In this document: positions 41,469 through 49,736 of the stretch, one piece after another
Numbering within the stretch: position 1 is the stretch's first letter
Layout: every line of letters starts with the position of its first letter
NCBI RefSeq assembly: GCF_019352895.1
Contig: NZ_JAAAFX010000008.1
Location: 147,026 to 211,025, forward strand
Length of the DNA: 64,000 bases
Source: Variovorax boronicumulans
GTDB lineage: Bacteria > Pseudomonadota > Gammaproteobacteria > Burkholderiales > Burkholderiaceae_C
Direction: 5' to 3'
Notes under the pieces: generated by a model
Databases searched by the model: none
The model's input: only the letters and a program-made list of their open reading frames with translations
Told to the model about the DNA's origin: nothing
Made by a program: the position numbers and the translations under genes

Positions 41469-43294
41469 TCGAACACGCGACGCACCATCGGTGCGGCATG
41501 CGCCGCGCCGAAGCCCGCGTTCTCCACGATGACCGCCACCGCGATCGTCGGGTCGGCGGCGGGCGCGAAGGACATGTAGAGCGAATGATCGCGCTGGCGC
41601 GGGTCGAGGGCCTTGCCGCTCGCGCGCGCGGCCGCGCTGAGCGTCACCGCCTGCGCGGTGCCGGTCTTGCCGGCCGATGCGTAGGCCGCCCCGGCGAAGA
41701 CGCGGGTGCCGGTGCCGCCCTGGGTCACCGCCACCATGGCGTTGCGCACCACGTCGACATGCGCGCGTGCATAGCCCAGGTCCTCACCGGGCGGCTGGTT
41801 CTTCTTCACCACCGCGCCGGTGATCGGGTCCTGGATGGCGCGCACCAGGTGCGGCGTGTACTTCACGCCGCCGTTGGCGAGCGTGGCGTTGGCCGAGGCC
41901 AGCTGCAGCATGGTGAAGCTGTTGTAGCCCTGCCCGATGCCCAGCGAGATGGTCTCGCCCGGGAACCAGGTCTTCATCGAGGCCTTCCGGTAGGCGTTGC
42001 GTTTCCATGCGGTGCTCGGCAGCACGCCGCGGCTTTCGCCCGCGAGGTCGATGCCGGTCACCTGGCCGAAGCCCAGCGGCTTCATGAAGTCGTGGATCCT
42101 GTCGACACCCATCTCGTTCGCCAGCGAATAGAAGTAAGTGTTGCTGGACCGCTGGATCGCCCGGTGCATGTCGACGCCACCCAGGCCGCCGTCATGGCTG
42201 CGGAAGGTGCGCCCGCCGAAGTTGTAGAAGCCCGGGTCGTTCTCGACCACGTCGGCCGCGCGCGTCCGGGTTTCCAGCGCACCCAGGGCCATGAAGGGCT
42301 TGTAAGTCGAGCCGGGCGGATAGGTGCCGCGCAGCGCGCGGTTGAGCAGCGGCTTGTCGAGCGATTCGTTGAGCGCCTTCCAGCTCTCGACGTCGATCCC
42401 CTCGATGAAGAGGTTGGGGTCGAAGCTCGGCTTGCTGACGAAGGCCAGGACCTCGCCCGTGCCCGGGTCGATCGCGACCAGCGCACCGCGGCGTTCGCCG
42501 AACATGTCTTCCACCAGCTTCTGCAGCTTGATGTCGAGCGACAGCATCACGGTGTGCCCCGCTGCCGACGGATGGCTCGACAGCCGCCGCACCGCATAGC
42601 CGCCCGCGGACGTCTCCATCAGTTCGGCGCCGGTCTGGCCATGCAATTCCTTCTCGTAGCTCTGCTCGATGCCCAGCTTGCCGATGTGGTCGGTGCCGCG
42701 GTAGTTGGCCTTTTCCTCGTCGTCCCAGTCGTCCATCGCGGCCTTCTCGCGCTGGTTGATGCGTCCGATGTAGCCGATGACATGCGCACCGGTCTCGCCG
42801 TGCGGGTAGTTGCGCAGCAGGCGCGCCTTGATCTCGATGCCCGGGAAGCGGTAGCGCTGCGCGGCGAAACGGGCGACCTCCTCTTCGCTGAGCCGGCTGC
42901 GCAGGAGCACCGCGTCGAAACTTCGCGCCTCGCCGAGCTGGCGCCTGAACTGGCGCAACTCGCGCGGCGACAGCGGCACGAGTTCCTGCAGCTCGGCGAT
43001 GGCCGCGTTGACGTCGCCGGCCTTGGAGGGCGTCAGTTCGAGCGTGTAGGCCGCCTCGTTCGACGCGAGGACGATACCGTTGCGGTCGATGATCAGGCCG
43101 CGGTTCGGCACCACCGGCACGACGGCCGTCCGGTTGCTTTCGGCCTGGCGGGACAGATCCTCGTGTCGCGTGACCTGCAGGTAGACGAGCCGGGAGGAGA
43201 GCAGGCCGAAGCCGAACAGCACGACGCCAGCGATCACGAAAACGCGGCGGCGGAAGCGCAATTGATCGGCAACGGCGTTGCGGATTTCTGTCAT
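41309..43294 (-). CDS. Penicillin-binding protein 2 (class B transpeptidase), isolated copy
   Basis: The 661-residue inner-membrane transpeptidase cross-links peptidoglycan. It has an N-terminal anchor (residues 14-40), a pedestal domain (RGLIIDRNGIVLASN) and a transpeptidase domain with S329-T-Y-K (YPPGSTYKPFM), S383-S-N and K543-T-G (SAGKTGTAQ). All catalytic motifs are intact. The best-known rod-shape genes (mreBCD, rodA) are not adjacent, so this may be an additional mrdA-like copy. The start MTEIRNAVAD gives a short cytoplasmic tail. The upstream 227-bp spacer shows no other gene. Confidence 0.93.
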   Translation of the reverse strand: MTEIRNAVADQLRFRRRVFVIAGVVLFGFGLLSSRLVYLQVTRHEDLSRQAESNRTAVVPVVPNRGLIIDRNGIVLASNEAAYTLELTPSKAGDVNAAIAELQELVPLSPRELRQFRRQLGEARSFDAVLLRSRLSEEEVARFAAQRYRFPGIEIKARLLRNYPHGETGAHVIGYIGRINQREKAAMDDWDDEEKANYRGTDHIGKLGIEQSYEKELHGQTGAELMETSAGGYAVRRLSSHPSAAGHTVMLSLDIKLQKLVEDMFGERRGALVAIDPGTGEVLAFVSKPSFDPNLFIEGIDVESWKALNESLDKPLLNRALRGTYPPGSTYKPFMALGALETRTRAADVVENDPGFYNFGGRTFRSHDGGLGGVDMHRAIQRSSNTYFYSLANEMGVDRIHDFMKPLGFGQVTGIDLAGESRGVLPSTAWKRNAYRKASMKTWFPGETISLGIGQGYNSFTMLQLASANATLANGGVKYTPHLVRAIQDPITGAVVKKNQPPGEDLGYARAHVDVVRNAMVAVTQGGTGTRVFAGAAYASAGKTGTAQAVTLSAAARASGKALDPRQRDHSLYMSFAPAADPTIAVAVIVENAGFGAAHAAPMVRRVFDYWISGLYPNEADMAAVRIGKAGAPIGTPLPAGEVWPFDEADATPEEGAAGSL

Positions 43295-43521
43295 GGGAGC
43301 GGGAGAGAGAAGAAGGAAAAGACGAAGGACAGGGCCATGGCGGGCCGGGGCGCGTTCGGCGTAGGAGCAGGTGGTCGTGCGGTGGTTCCCCAACGCGTGC
43401 TCCTGGGCCCTGCCCCGCATCCTCCCGCATGACAGCCCTTCCGCCCTGAAAGGCGCTGGCTTGATCGACCGGTCCTAAGGGCATTGCACGCGCCGGCCAT
43501 CGCGATGGTCTACGCTGCGCC

Positions 43522-43986
43522 ATGTTCCTCACGACCTCCCTCCTTCTCTTCCTCCACCTGCTCGCCGTCGCCTTCTGGGTCGGCGGCATGGCGGTGATGC
43601 ATTTCGCGGTGCGCCCCGCGGCCGTCGCCACGCTCGAGCCGCCGCAGCGCCTGCCCTTCATGGCCGCGGCACTGTCGCGCTTCTTCGCCGGTGTCTCGAT
43701 CGCCGTGGCCACAGTGCTCGTCAGCGGCCTGGCGCTGGTGATGGCGGCCGGCGGCTTCGCGCGCGTGCACTGGAGCGTGCACGGCATGTTCACGCTGGGG
43801 CTGGTGATGATGGCGCTGTTCCTGCACATCCGCTTCGCACCCTACCCGCGCCTGCAACGCGCCGTGACGGCCAAGGAATGGCCGGTGGCCGCGGTGCAAT
43901 TGAACAGCATCCGCAAGCTGGTGGCGGTCAACCTGTCGATCGGCGTCGTGGTGTTCGCGCTCGCGATCGTCGGCCGCGCGCTCTGA
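43522..43986 (+). CDS. CopD-like membrane protein
   Basis: The 154-residue protein has four hydrophobic segments, begins MFLTTSLLLFLHLLAVAFWV, and keeps FWVGGMAVMHF and LHIRF stretches typical of the CopD/small integral membrane family. CopD proteins are linked to copper handling in some bacteria, but this short form lacks a clear metal cluster. Its stop is 4 bp from the end of the convergent trehalase gene. Confidence 0.75.
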   Translation: MFLTTSLLLFLHLLAVAFWVGGMAVMHFAVRPAAVATLEPPQRLPFMAAALSRFFAGVSIAVATVLVSGLALVMAAGGFARVHWSVHGMFTLGLVMMALFLHIRFAPYPRLQRAVTAKEWPVAAVQLNSIRKLVAVNLSIGVVVFALAIVGRAL

Positions 43987-43992
43987 AGCGCG

Positions 43993-45576
43993 TTATCGGT
44001 GCAGCGGCTCCGCCGCATGCGCCACGCAGCCATGCGCCGTGTGCTGCGGATGGGCCGCCAGCAGGGCGCGCGTGACGCCGTTGGTCCAGCCGAAGCCGTC
44101 CTGCAGCGGGTACTCGCCACCGCCCCCGCCGGCCGAGCGTTGGTGCTCCTGCTGGCGCAGCGCGTACTTCTCGACCAGCTTGCCCTCGCGCTCGTAGACC
44201 GCCGCCACGGTGGCCAGCCAGCGTTTGCCGATGGTGCCGGCCAGCGCGTGGTGGCCATGGCGCGCGAAACCGTCGATCGCCATCCACTGCAGCGCTGCCC
44301 AGCCGTTGGGCTGGTCCCACTGCTGGTCGCTGAAGCACTCGGTGGTCGACAGGCCGCCGGGCGCGAGCAGGCGTTGCCGCACCGTCTGCGCCAGCGCGTC
44401 GGCCTGCGCGGCATCGACCAGTCCCGCGAACAGCGGCGCGACGCAGGCCGCGGTCAGGCCCCGGCGTTGCCGGCCCTGGCGCCAGTCGTGGTCGAAGAAG
44501 GCGCCCTGTTCCACGTTCCACAGCCATTGCGTGACCGCATCGCGGCGGCGCTGCGCCTGCTGCGTGAAGGCCTGCGCGCTCGCGCGGTCGCCGGCCTGTT
44601 CGGACAGCGCGGCGATGGTGGTCTCGAGCTTGAACAGGAAGGCGTTGAGGTCGACCGGCACGATGTCGGTGGTGCGGATGCTGGCGAGCGTCGGCGCCTC
44701 GCTTTCCTCGAGCCAGCGCGTGCTGAAGTCCCAGCCCGACTCGGCCGCGGCGCGCAGGTGGCGGTAGACCTCGGCCGGTTCGCGGCCGCTGGCCTGCGCG
44801 GTCGCCACGTCTTCGGCCCAAGCCTCCTCGCGCGGCGTGTCGCGCGCATCCCAGTAGCGGTTGAGCAGCGCGCCGTCGGGCAGCCGCACCACGCGCGCCT
44901 GCGCGCTGCCGGGCGCGAGCCCTTCGGCGCCGCGCATCCACCAGGCGTGCTCCGTGCGCAGCTGCGGCAGCTGGTCGAGCGCATTCGTCGCGCCCAATCG
45001 TCCCGCGAGTTCGACCATGAAGGCGAACAGCGGTGGCTGCGAGCGGCTCAGGTAGTAGGTGCGCGTGCCGTTGGGCACATGGCCGCAGGTGTCGATCAGG
45101 TGCGCGAAATTGCGCACCATGTCGCCAAGCAGTTCGAGCCGCCCGCTGGCCGCGAGCCCGAGCATCGTGAAATACGAATCCCAGTAGTAGAGCTCGCCGA
45201 AGCGGCCGCCCGGCACCACGTAGGGATGCGGCACCTGCAGCAGCGAGCCGTCGGGCGGCAGCTGGTGCGGATGGCGCGTGAGCACCGACCAGAGGTCGTC
45301 GATGTGGGCTGCGATCGGCTGGCCGGGCACCGACATGTAGTCGCTCGGTGCCGGATGCTCCTCCTCGAAATGCGCAGCCACGAAGGCCCGCAGGTCGAAG
45401 CCCGGCGCGCCACATTGCGCCCGGTAGGCCGCGAGGATGGCCGCCGGGTCGCCGCGCGGCGCACAGTCGACGAAGGTCTTGCTGTCGGGGAAGACGCGCG
45501 CGCCCTGCACCGCGGTGAAGAGCTCCGCGTAGCGGTCCGCGGGCGTCAGCGCATCGGGCGCCGGCGCCGCGGACAC
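43993..45576 (-). CDS. Trehalase (GH37)
   Basis: The 527-residue enzyme hydrolyses trehalose to two glucose. Both family signatures are present: PGGRFGELYYWDSYFTMLGL near residue 120, and QWDQPNGWAALQW near 440. No signal peptide is seen, so it is probably the cytoplasmic TreF-like form. The start is not certain: no ATG precedes the conserved region without entering the CoA-transferase gene, so the GTG at 45576 is chosen. The neighbour upstream ends 18 bp earlier on the same strand, so the trehalase may be co-transcribed with the glutarate genes, an odd combination. Confidence 0.9.
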   Translation of the reverse strand: MSAAPAPDALTPADRYAELFTAVQGARVFPDSKTFVDCAPRGDPAAILAAYRAQCGAPGFDLRAFVAAHFEEEHPAPSDYMSVPGQPIAAHIDDLWSVLTRHPHQLPPDGSLLQVPHPYVVPGGRFGELYYWDSYFTMLGLAASGRLELLGDMVRNFAHLIDTCGHVPNGTRTYYLSRSQPPLFAFMVELAGRLGATNALDQLPQLRTEHAWWMRGAEGLAPGSAQARVVRLPDGALLNRYWDARDTPREEAWAEDVATAQASGREPAEVYRHLRAAAESGWDFSTRWLEESEAPTLASIRTTDIVPVDLNAFLFKLETTIAALSEQAGDRASAQAFTQQAQRRRDAVTQWLWNVEQGAFFDHDWRQGRQRRGLTAACVAPLFAGLVDAAQADALAQTVRQRLLAPGGLSTTECFSDQQWDQPNGWAALQWMAIDGFARHGHHALAGTIGKRWLATVAAVYEREGKLVEKYALRQQEHQRSAGGGGGEYPLQDGFGWTNGVTRALLAAHPQHTAHGCVAHAAEPLHR

Positions 45577-45593
45577 GGGGCGGGCGGACGTCG

Positions 45594-46841
45594 TCAGAGC
45601 ACCCCGCCGGCGCGCAGCGCCGCGATTTTTTCTGCGTCGAGGCCGAACTCGGCCAGCACCTCGTCGGTGTGCTGGCCCAGCGCGGGCGGCGCATGGCGCA
45701 GCACCGGCGGCGTGGCCGACAGGCGCAGCGGGCTCGCCACGCCGGTGATGCTGGCGATGCCGTCGCCCGCATCGCGCGGCAGCGTCACGGCCAGGCCGCG
45801 CGCCTTGACCTGTTCGTCGTCGAAGGCCTGCGCGATGTTGTTGATCGGGCCGCAGGGCACGGCCTTGTCTTCCAGCAGCGCGATCCAGTCGGCGGTGCTG
45901 CGCGTGCGGGTGACCGCCTGCATCTGCGGGATCAGCACCTCGCGGTGCGTGACGCGCAGCGTGTTGCTCGCGAAGCGTGGATCGGCGGCCCACTCGGCAT
46001 GGCCGGCCGCTTCGCAGAAGCGCGCGAACTGGCCGTTGTTGCCGATGGCCAGCAGCATCGAGCCGTCCTGCGTCTGGAAGTCCTGATAGGGCGCGAGGCT
46101 CGGATGGCTGTTGCCCTGGCGCTGCGGCACCACGCCCGCGTTGAGGAAGGCGCTGGCCTGGTTGGCCAGGATCGCCATGCCCACGTCGAGCAGCGCCATG
46201 TCGATGTGCTGGCCCTCGCCGGTGCGATGGCGCACCTCGAGCGCGGCCAGGATGGCCGTGCTGGCGTACACGCCGGTGAACAGGTCGGTCAGTGCCACGC
46301 CCACGCGCAACGGGCCGCCGCCGGGCACCTCGTCGGGCCGGCCGGTGATGCTCATCATGCCGCTGGTGGCCTGGATCATCAGGTCGTAGCCGGCGCGCTG
46401 CGCGTGCGGGCCGTCGTGGCCGAAGCCGGTCACGCTGCAGTAGATCAGCCGCGGGTTGGCCGCGCGCAGGGTCTCGTGGTCGAGGCCGTACTGCTTCAGG
46501 CCGCCGGTCTTGAAGTTTTCCACCACGATGTCGCTCTGCGCGGCCATCCGCTGCAGCAGCGCCTGTCCCTCGGGCGTGGCCATGTCGACCGTGACCGAGC
46601 GCTTGTTGCGGTTGCAGGCGGTGAAGTAGGTGGCCTGGTCGGTGTCGTTGCCGTCCGCGTCCTTGAGGAAGGGCGGGCCCCAGCCGCGCGTGTCGTCGCC
46701 GACGCCGGGGCGTTCAATCTTCACGACATCGGCGCCGAGGTCGGCCAGGATCTGCGTGCACCAGGGACCCGCGAGCACGCGGGACAGGTCCAGCACCTTG
46801 AGGCCGTCGAGGGCCGCGGGGGTCTTTGGAGGAGCGCTCAT
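45594..46841 (-). CDS. CaiB/BaiF-family (class III) CoA-transferase
   Basis: The 415-residue cytoplasmic enzyme moves CoA between carboxylic acids. It starts with the family pattern LKVLDLSRVLAGPWCTQILA, then GADVVKIERPGVGDDTRGWG. The catalytic aspartate should be in AGYDLMIQATSG. With a glutaryl-CoA dehydrogenase gene two genes upstream, a glutarate or succinate CoA transfer role (as in SugCT) is most likely, but this is context. The start MSAPPKTP overlaps the membrane-protein stop (ATGA). Confidence 0.91.
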   Translation of the reverse strand: MSAPPKTPAALDGLKVLDLSRVLAGPWCTQILADLGADVVKIERPGVGDDTRGWGPPFLKDADGNDTDQATYFTACNRNKRSVTVDMATPEGQALLQRMAAQSDIVVENFKTGGLKQYGLDHETLRAANPRLIYCSVTGFGHDGPHAQRAGYDLMIQATSGMMSITGRPDEVPGGGPLRVGVALTDLFTGVYASTAILAALEVRHRTGEGQHIDMALLDVGMAILANQASAFLNAGVVPQRQGNSHPSLAPYQDFQTQDGSMLLAIGNNGQFARFCEAAGHAEWAADPRFASNTLRVTHREVLIPQMQAVTRTRSTADWIALLEDKAVPCGPINNIAQAFDDEQVKARGLAVTLPRDAGDGIASITGVASPLRLSATPPVLRHAPPALGQHTDEVLAEFGLDAEKIAALRAGGVL

Positions 46842-47275
46842 GTTTTCAATTCCGATGCGTGATCGGCCAGCAGCCAGCCGCAACGCGCGCCGGCCATCAA
46901 TCCACCCAGCGCGCCGGGCAGCACGAAGGGCACCAAGAACGACATGACTGCCTCGGTCGCTTCCGGCGCGCTCGGATCAGCGCGCGAGCTGGCGAGCAGC
47001 ACATGACAAATAACACCCACCGCAGCGCCGGCCGCTGCGCCCAGCATCGCGCCCATGGCCTTCGTTCGCGCGGGGGCGCCGCCCCGCACCCACGGCAGGA
47101 GCATGTGAAACACCAATGCCGCCAGCACGGCCGGAACCAGCCCGACAAAGTAGGTCAGCAGCACGGCGGGCACCAGGGCCTTCGCGGCCCCGAGCGCCAT
47201 CATCACGGCGAGTGCCAGTGCGGCGGGCATCGGCCCCCACAGCGCGAACGTGCGCAGCACCCGCCAGACCGACAT
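46838..47275 (-). CDS. Four-span membrane protein, unknown function
   Basis: The 145-residue protein has four hydrophobic segments (MPAALALAVMMALGAA, VLLTYFVGLVPAVLAALVFH, MGAMLGAAAGAAVGVI, FLVPFVLPGALGGLMAGARC) and no recognisable domain. It overlaps the dehydrogenase stop by 1 bp and the CoA-transferase start by 4 bp, so all three are translationally coupled. A link to import or export of a glutarate-like acid is possible but unproven. Confidence 0.65.
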   Translation of the reverse strand: MSVWRVLRTFALWGPMPAALALAVMMALGAAKALVPAVLLTYFVGLVPAVLAALVFHMLLPWVRGGAPARTKAMGAMLGAAAGAAVGVICHVLLASSRADPSAPEATEAVMSFLVPFVLPGALGGLMAGARCGWLLADHASELKT

Positions 47276-48474
47276 CAGTTCGCGAAAGCCGCGATGCCGG
47301 TGATCGCGCGACCCAGAATGAGCGCGTGGATGTCGTGCGTGCCTTCGTAGGTGTTCACGACTTCCAGGTTCACCAGGTGGCGTGCCACGCCGAACTCGTC
47401 GCTGATGCCGTTGCCGCCCATCATGTCGCGCGCCAGGCGGGCGATGTCGAGGGCCTTGCCGCAGTTGTTGCGCTTGAGGATCGAGGTGATCTCGACCGAG
47501 GCGATGCCTTCGTCCTTCATGCGGCCCAGCCGCAGGCTGCCCTGCAGGCCCAGCGCGATCTCGGTCTGCATGTCGGCCAGCTTCTTCTGGATGAGCTGGT
47601 TGGCCGCGAGCGGGCGGCCGAACTGCTTGCGGTCCAGCGTGTACTGGCGGGCGCGGTGCATGCAGTCCTCGGCGGCGCCGAGTGCGCCCCAGGAGATGCC
47701 GTAGCGTGCGCTGTTGAGGCAGGTGAACGGGCCCTTGAGGCCTTGCACTTCGGGGAAGGCGTTCTCTTCGGGGCAGAACACGCCGTCCATCACGATCTCG
47801 CCGGTGATGCTGGCGCGCAGGCCCACCTTGCCGTGGATCGCGGGAGCCGACAGGCCCTTCATGCCCTTCTCGAGCACGAAGCCGCGGATCGGGCCGACCG
47901 TGCCGGACTCGCTGACTTCCTTGGCCCACACCACGAACACGTCGGCGATGGGCGAGTTGCTGATCCACATCTTGGCGCCGCTGAGCGAATAGCCGCCCGG
48001 CACCTTCTTGGCACGCGTGGCCATGCTGCCGGGGTCGGAGCCGTGGTCGGGTTCGGTCAGGCCGAAACAGCCGATGAACTCGCCGGTGGCGAGCTTGGGC
48101 AGGTACTTCTGCTTCTGCGCTTCGGTGCCGAATTCGAAGATCGGCACCATCACCAGCGAGCTCTGCACGCTGGCCATCGAGCGGTAGCCCGAATCGACGC
48201 GCTCGACTTCGCGCGCGATCAGGCCGTAGGCCACGTAGTTGAGGCCCGGGCCGCCGTACTGTTCGGGAATCGTCGGACCCAGCAGGCCCAGCGCGCCCAT
48301 TTCGCGGAAGATGGCGGGGTCGGTCTCGCCGCTGCGGAAGCCCTCGGTCACGCGGGGCAGCAGGCGCTCCTGGCAGTAGGCATTGGCCGCATCGCGAATC
48401 ATGCGTTCTTCGTCGGTCAGCTGCTGATCGAGCAGGAGGGGATCGTCCCAGTGGAATTGCGCTTTGGCGGCCAT
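47275..48474 (-). CDS. gcdH: Glutaryl-CoA dehydrogenase
   Basis: This 399-residue flavoenzyme oxidises and decarboxylates glutaryl-CoA to crotonyl-CoA in lysine, tryptophan and glutarate breakdown. Family features include FHWDDPLLLDQQLTDEERM at the N-terminus, FGLTEPDHGSDPGSM, NSARYGISWGALGAA and the catalytic glutamate in NTYEGTHDIHALILGRAITG. The start MAAKAQFHW was chosen over longer frames because it begins the family. It heads the coupled set with the membrane protein and CoA-transferase genes. The divergent LysR gene is its likely regulator. Confidence 0.95.
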   Translation of the reverse strand: MAAKAQFHWDDPLLLDQQLTDEERMIRDAANAYCQERLLPRVTEGFRSGETDPAIFREMGALGLLGPTIPEQYGGPGLNYVAYGLIAREVERVDSGYRSMASVQSSLVMVPIFEFGTEAQKQKYLPKLATGEFIGCFGLTEPDHGSDPGSMATRAKKVPGGYSLSGAKMWISNSPIADVFVVWAKEVSESGTVGPIRGFVLEKGMKGLSAPAIHGKVGLRASITGEIVMDGVFCPEENAFPEVQGLKGPFTCLNSARYGISWGALGAAEDCMHRARQYTLDRKQFGRPLAANQLIQKKLADMQTEIALGLQGSLRLGRMKDEGIASVEITSILKRNNCGKALDIARLARDMMGGNGISDEFGVARHLVNLEVVNTYEGTHDIHALILGRAITGIAAFAN

Positions 48475-48660
48475 GTGCTGTCTCCGGAAGAAGAGGGAAA
48501 AGACGGGAAATGAATGGCTCGATCCTAGCCTCGGCACCGGGTCGGCGCAAACGAGCAATACTCAGCCAGATATGCATTGCACGAATACCTTGAGTTTCTG
48601 CACGCGCCACACGCAGCGCACTTTCCTGTGCGAGGTGAGACGCAGCGGGGGGGATCTCTA

Positions 48661-49563
48661 GTGCGCCGGAAGATCCCGCCGCTGCAGACCCTGGTCTGCT
48701 TCGACGCCGCTGCGCGCCACGAGAGCTACACGCGCGCCGCGCAGGAGCTCGCGCTCACGCAGAGTGCGGTCTCGCGCCAGATCGGCGCGCTGGAGGCCTT
48801 CCTCGGCGTCACGCTGTTTCGGCGCACGCGGCACGGCGTGGCGCTCACGCCCAGCGGCGCCGCCTATGCGCGCCAGACCGCCAAGCGGCTCGAGGCCATG
48901 GAACGCGACACGCTCGACGCCATGGCCGACCAGGGCGCCGGCGGCTCGCTGGCACTGGCGGCGGTGCCCACCTTCGCCACGCGCTGGCTGATCCCGCGGC
49001 TGCCGGCCTTCGCGCGCCAGCAGCCCGAGGTGGTGGTGCACATCGAGACCCGCACCCGCCCCTTCCTGTTCGCCGATGCCGAGTTCGACGCGGCGATCTA
49101 TGCGGGCACGCCCGCGCAGGTGGCAAACTGGGCCGGCACGCACACCGCCCTGCTGCTGCGCGAAGACGTGGTGCCGCTGTGCAGCCCGCGGCTGCTGCCG
49201 CACGGCCAGGCCGTGACGCCCGACGCCATCGCGCGGATGCCGCTGCTGCAGCAGAGCACCCGGCCCGAGGGCTGGCGCCAGTGGTTCGATGCGCAGCAGG
49301 TCGATGCGCCGCGCGCGCGCACCGGGCCGCGCTACGAGCTGTTCTCGATGCTGGCCGCGGCCGCCACCCAGGGCCTGGGCGTGGCGCTGATGCCGACCCT
49401 GCTGGTCGAGGACGAACTCGCGCGCGGCGAACTCGTCGTGGCCTGCGCGCAGGTGCTCTCGGGCCAGCGCAACTACTACCTGGTCACGCCCGACCGCGGC
49501 GAAGGCCGGCCGCTGCTGGGCCTGTTCGCCGAGTGGCTGGTGGGCCAGGCGCGCGGCGCCTGA
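48661..49563 (+). CDS. LysR-family (GcvA/GcdR-like) regulator
   Basis: The 300-residue protein starts with GTG (RRKIPPLQTLVCFDAAARHE) and has the LysR helix-turn-helix with LALTQSAVSRQIGALEAFLG. The C-terminal domain (ATQGLGVALMPTLLVEDELA) is of the GcvA type. It is divergent from gcdH over a 186-bp spacer, the known layout of GcdR, which activates gcdH in related bacteria. The spacer includes the palindrome TGCATTGCA-like region near 48570. Ligand likely glutarate, by analogy. Confidence 0.88.
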   Translation: MRRKIPPLQTLVCFDAAARHESYTRAAQELALTQSAVSRQIGALEAFLGVTLFRRTRHGVALTPSGAAYARQTAKRLEAMERDTLDAMADQGAGGSLALAAVPTFATRWLIPRLPAFARQQPEVVVHIETRTRPFLFADAEFDAAIYAGTPAQVANWAGTHTALLLREDVVPLCSPRLLPHGQAVTPDAIARMPLLQQSTRPEGWRQWFDAQQVDAPRARTGPRYELFSMLAAAATQGLGVALMPTLLVEDELARGELVVACAQVLSGQRNYYLVTPDRGEGRPLLGLFAEWLVGQARGA

Positions 49564-49736
49564 ACGCGCGCGCAAGGAACTTTCGCCACCGCCACACGCT
49601 CCGACCGGCCCCGCCACCCCACCAGCCCCGTCACGCGCCATGTGATCCCTGCCAGTCGTCCTCATCAAGAAGCACCGCCCCCGCACGCCCACAGCGTCCC
49701 GGACCGCGGCCTCTCCCTTTCTTGTCAGGAGCCTGC

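Noticed and set aside
43291..43500. 69-residue minus-strand frame upstream of the PBP2 gene
   Set aside because: No ribosome site or family; the spacer more likely holds the PBP2 promoter.
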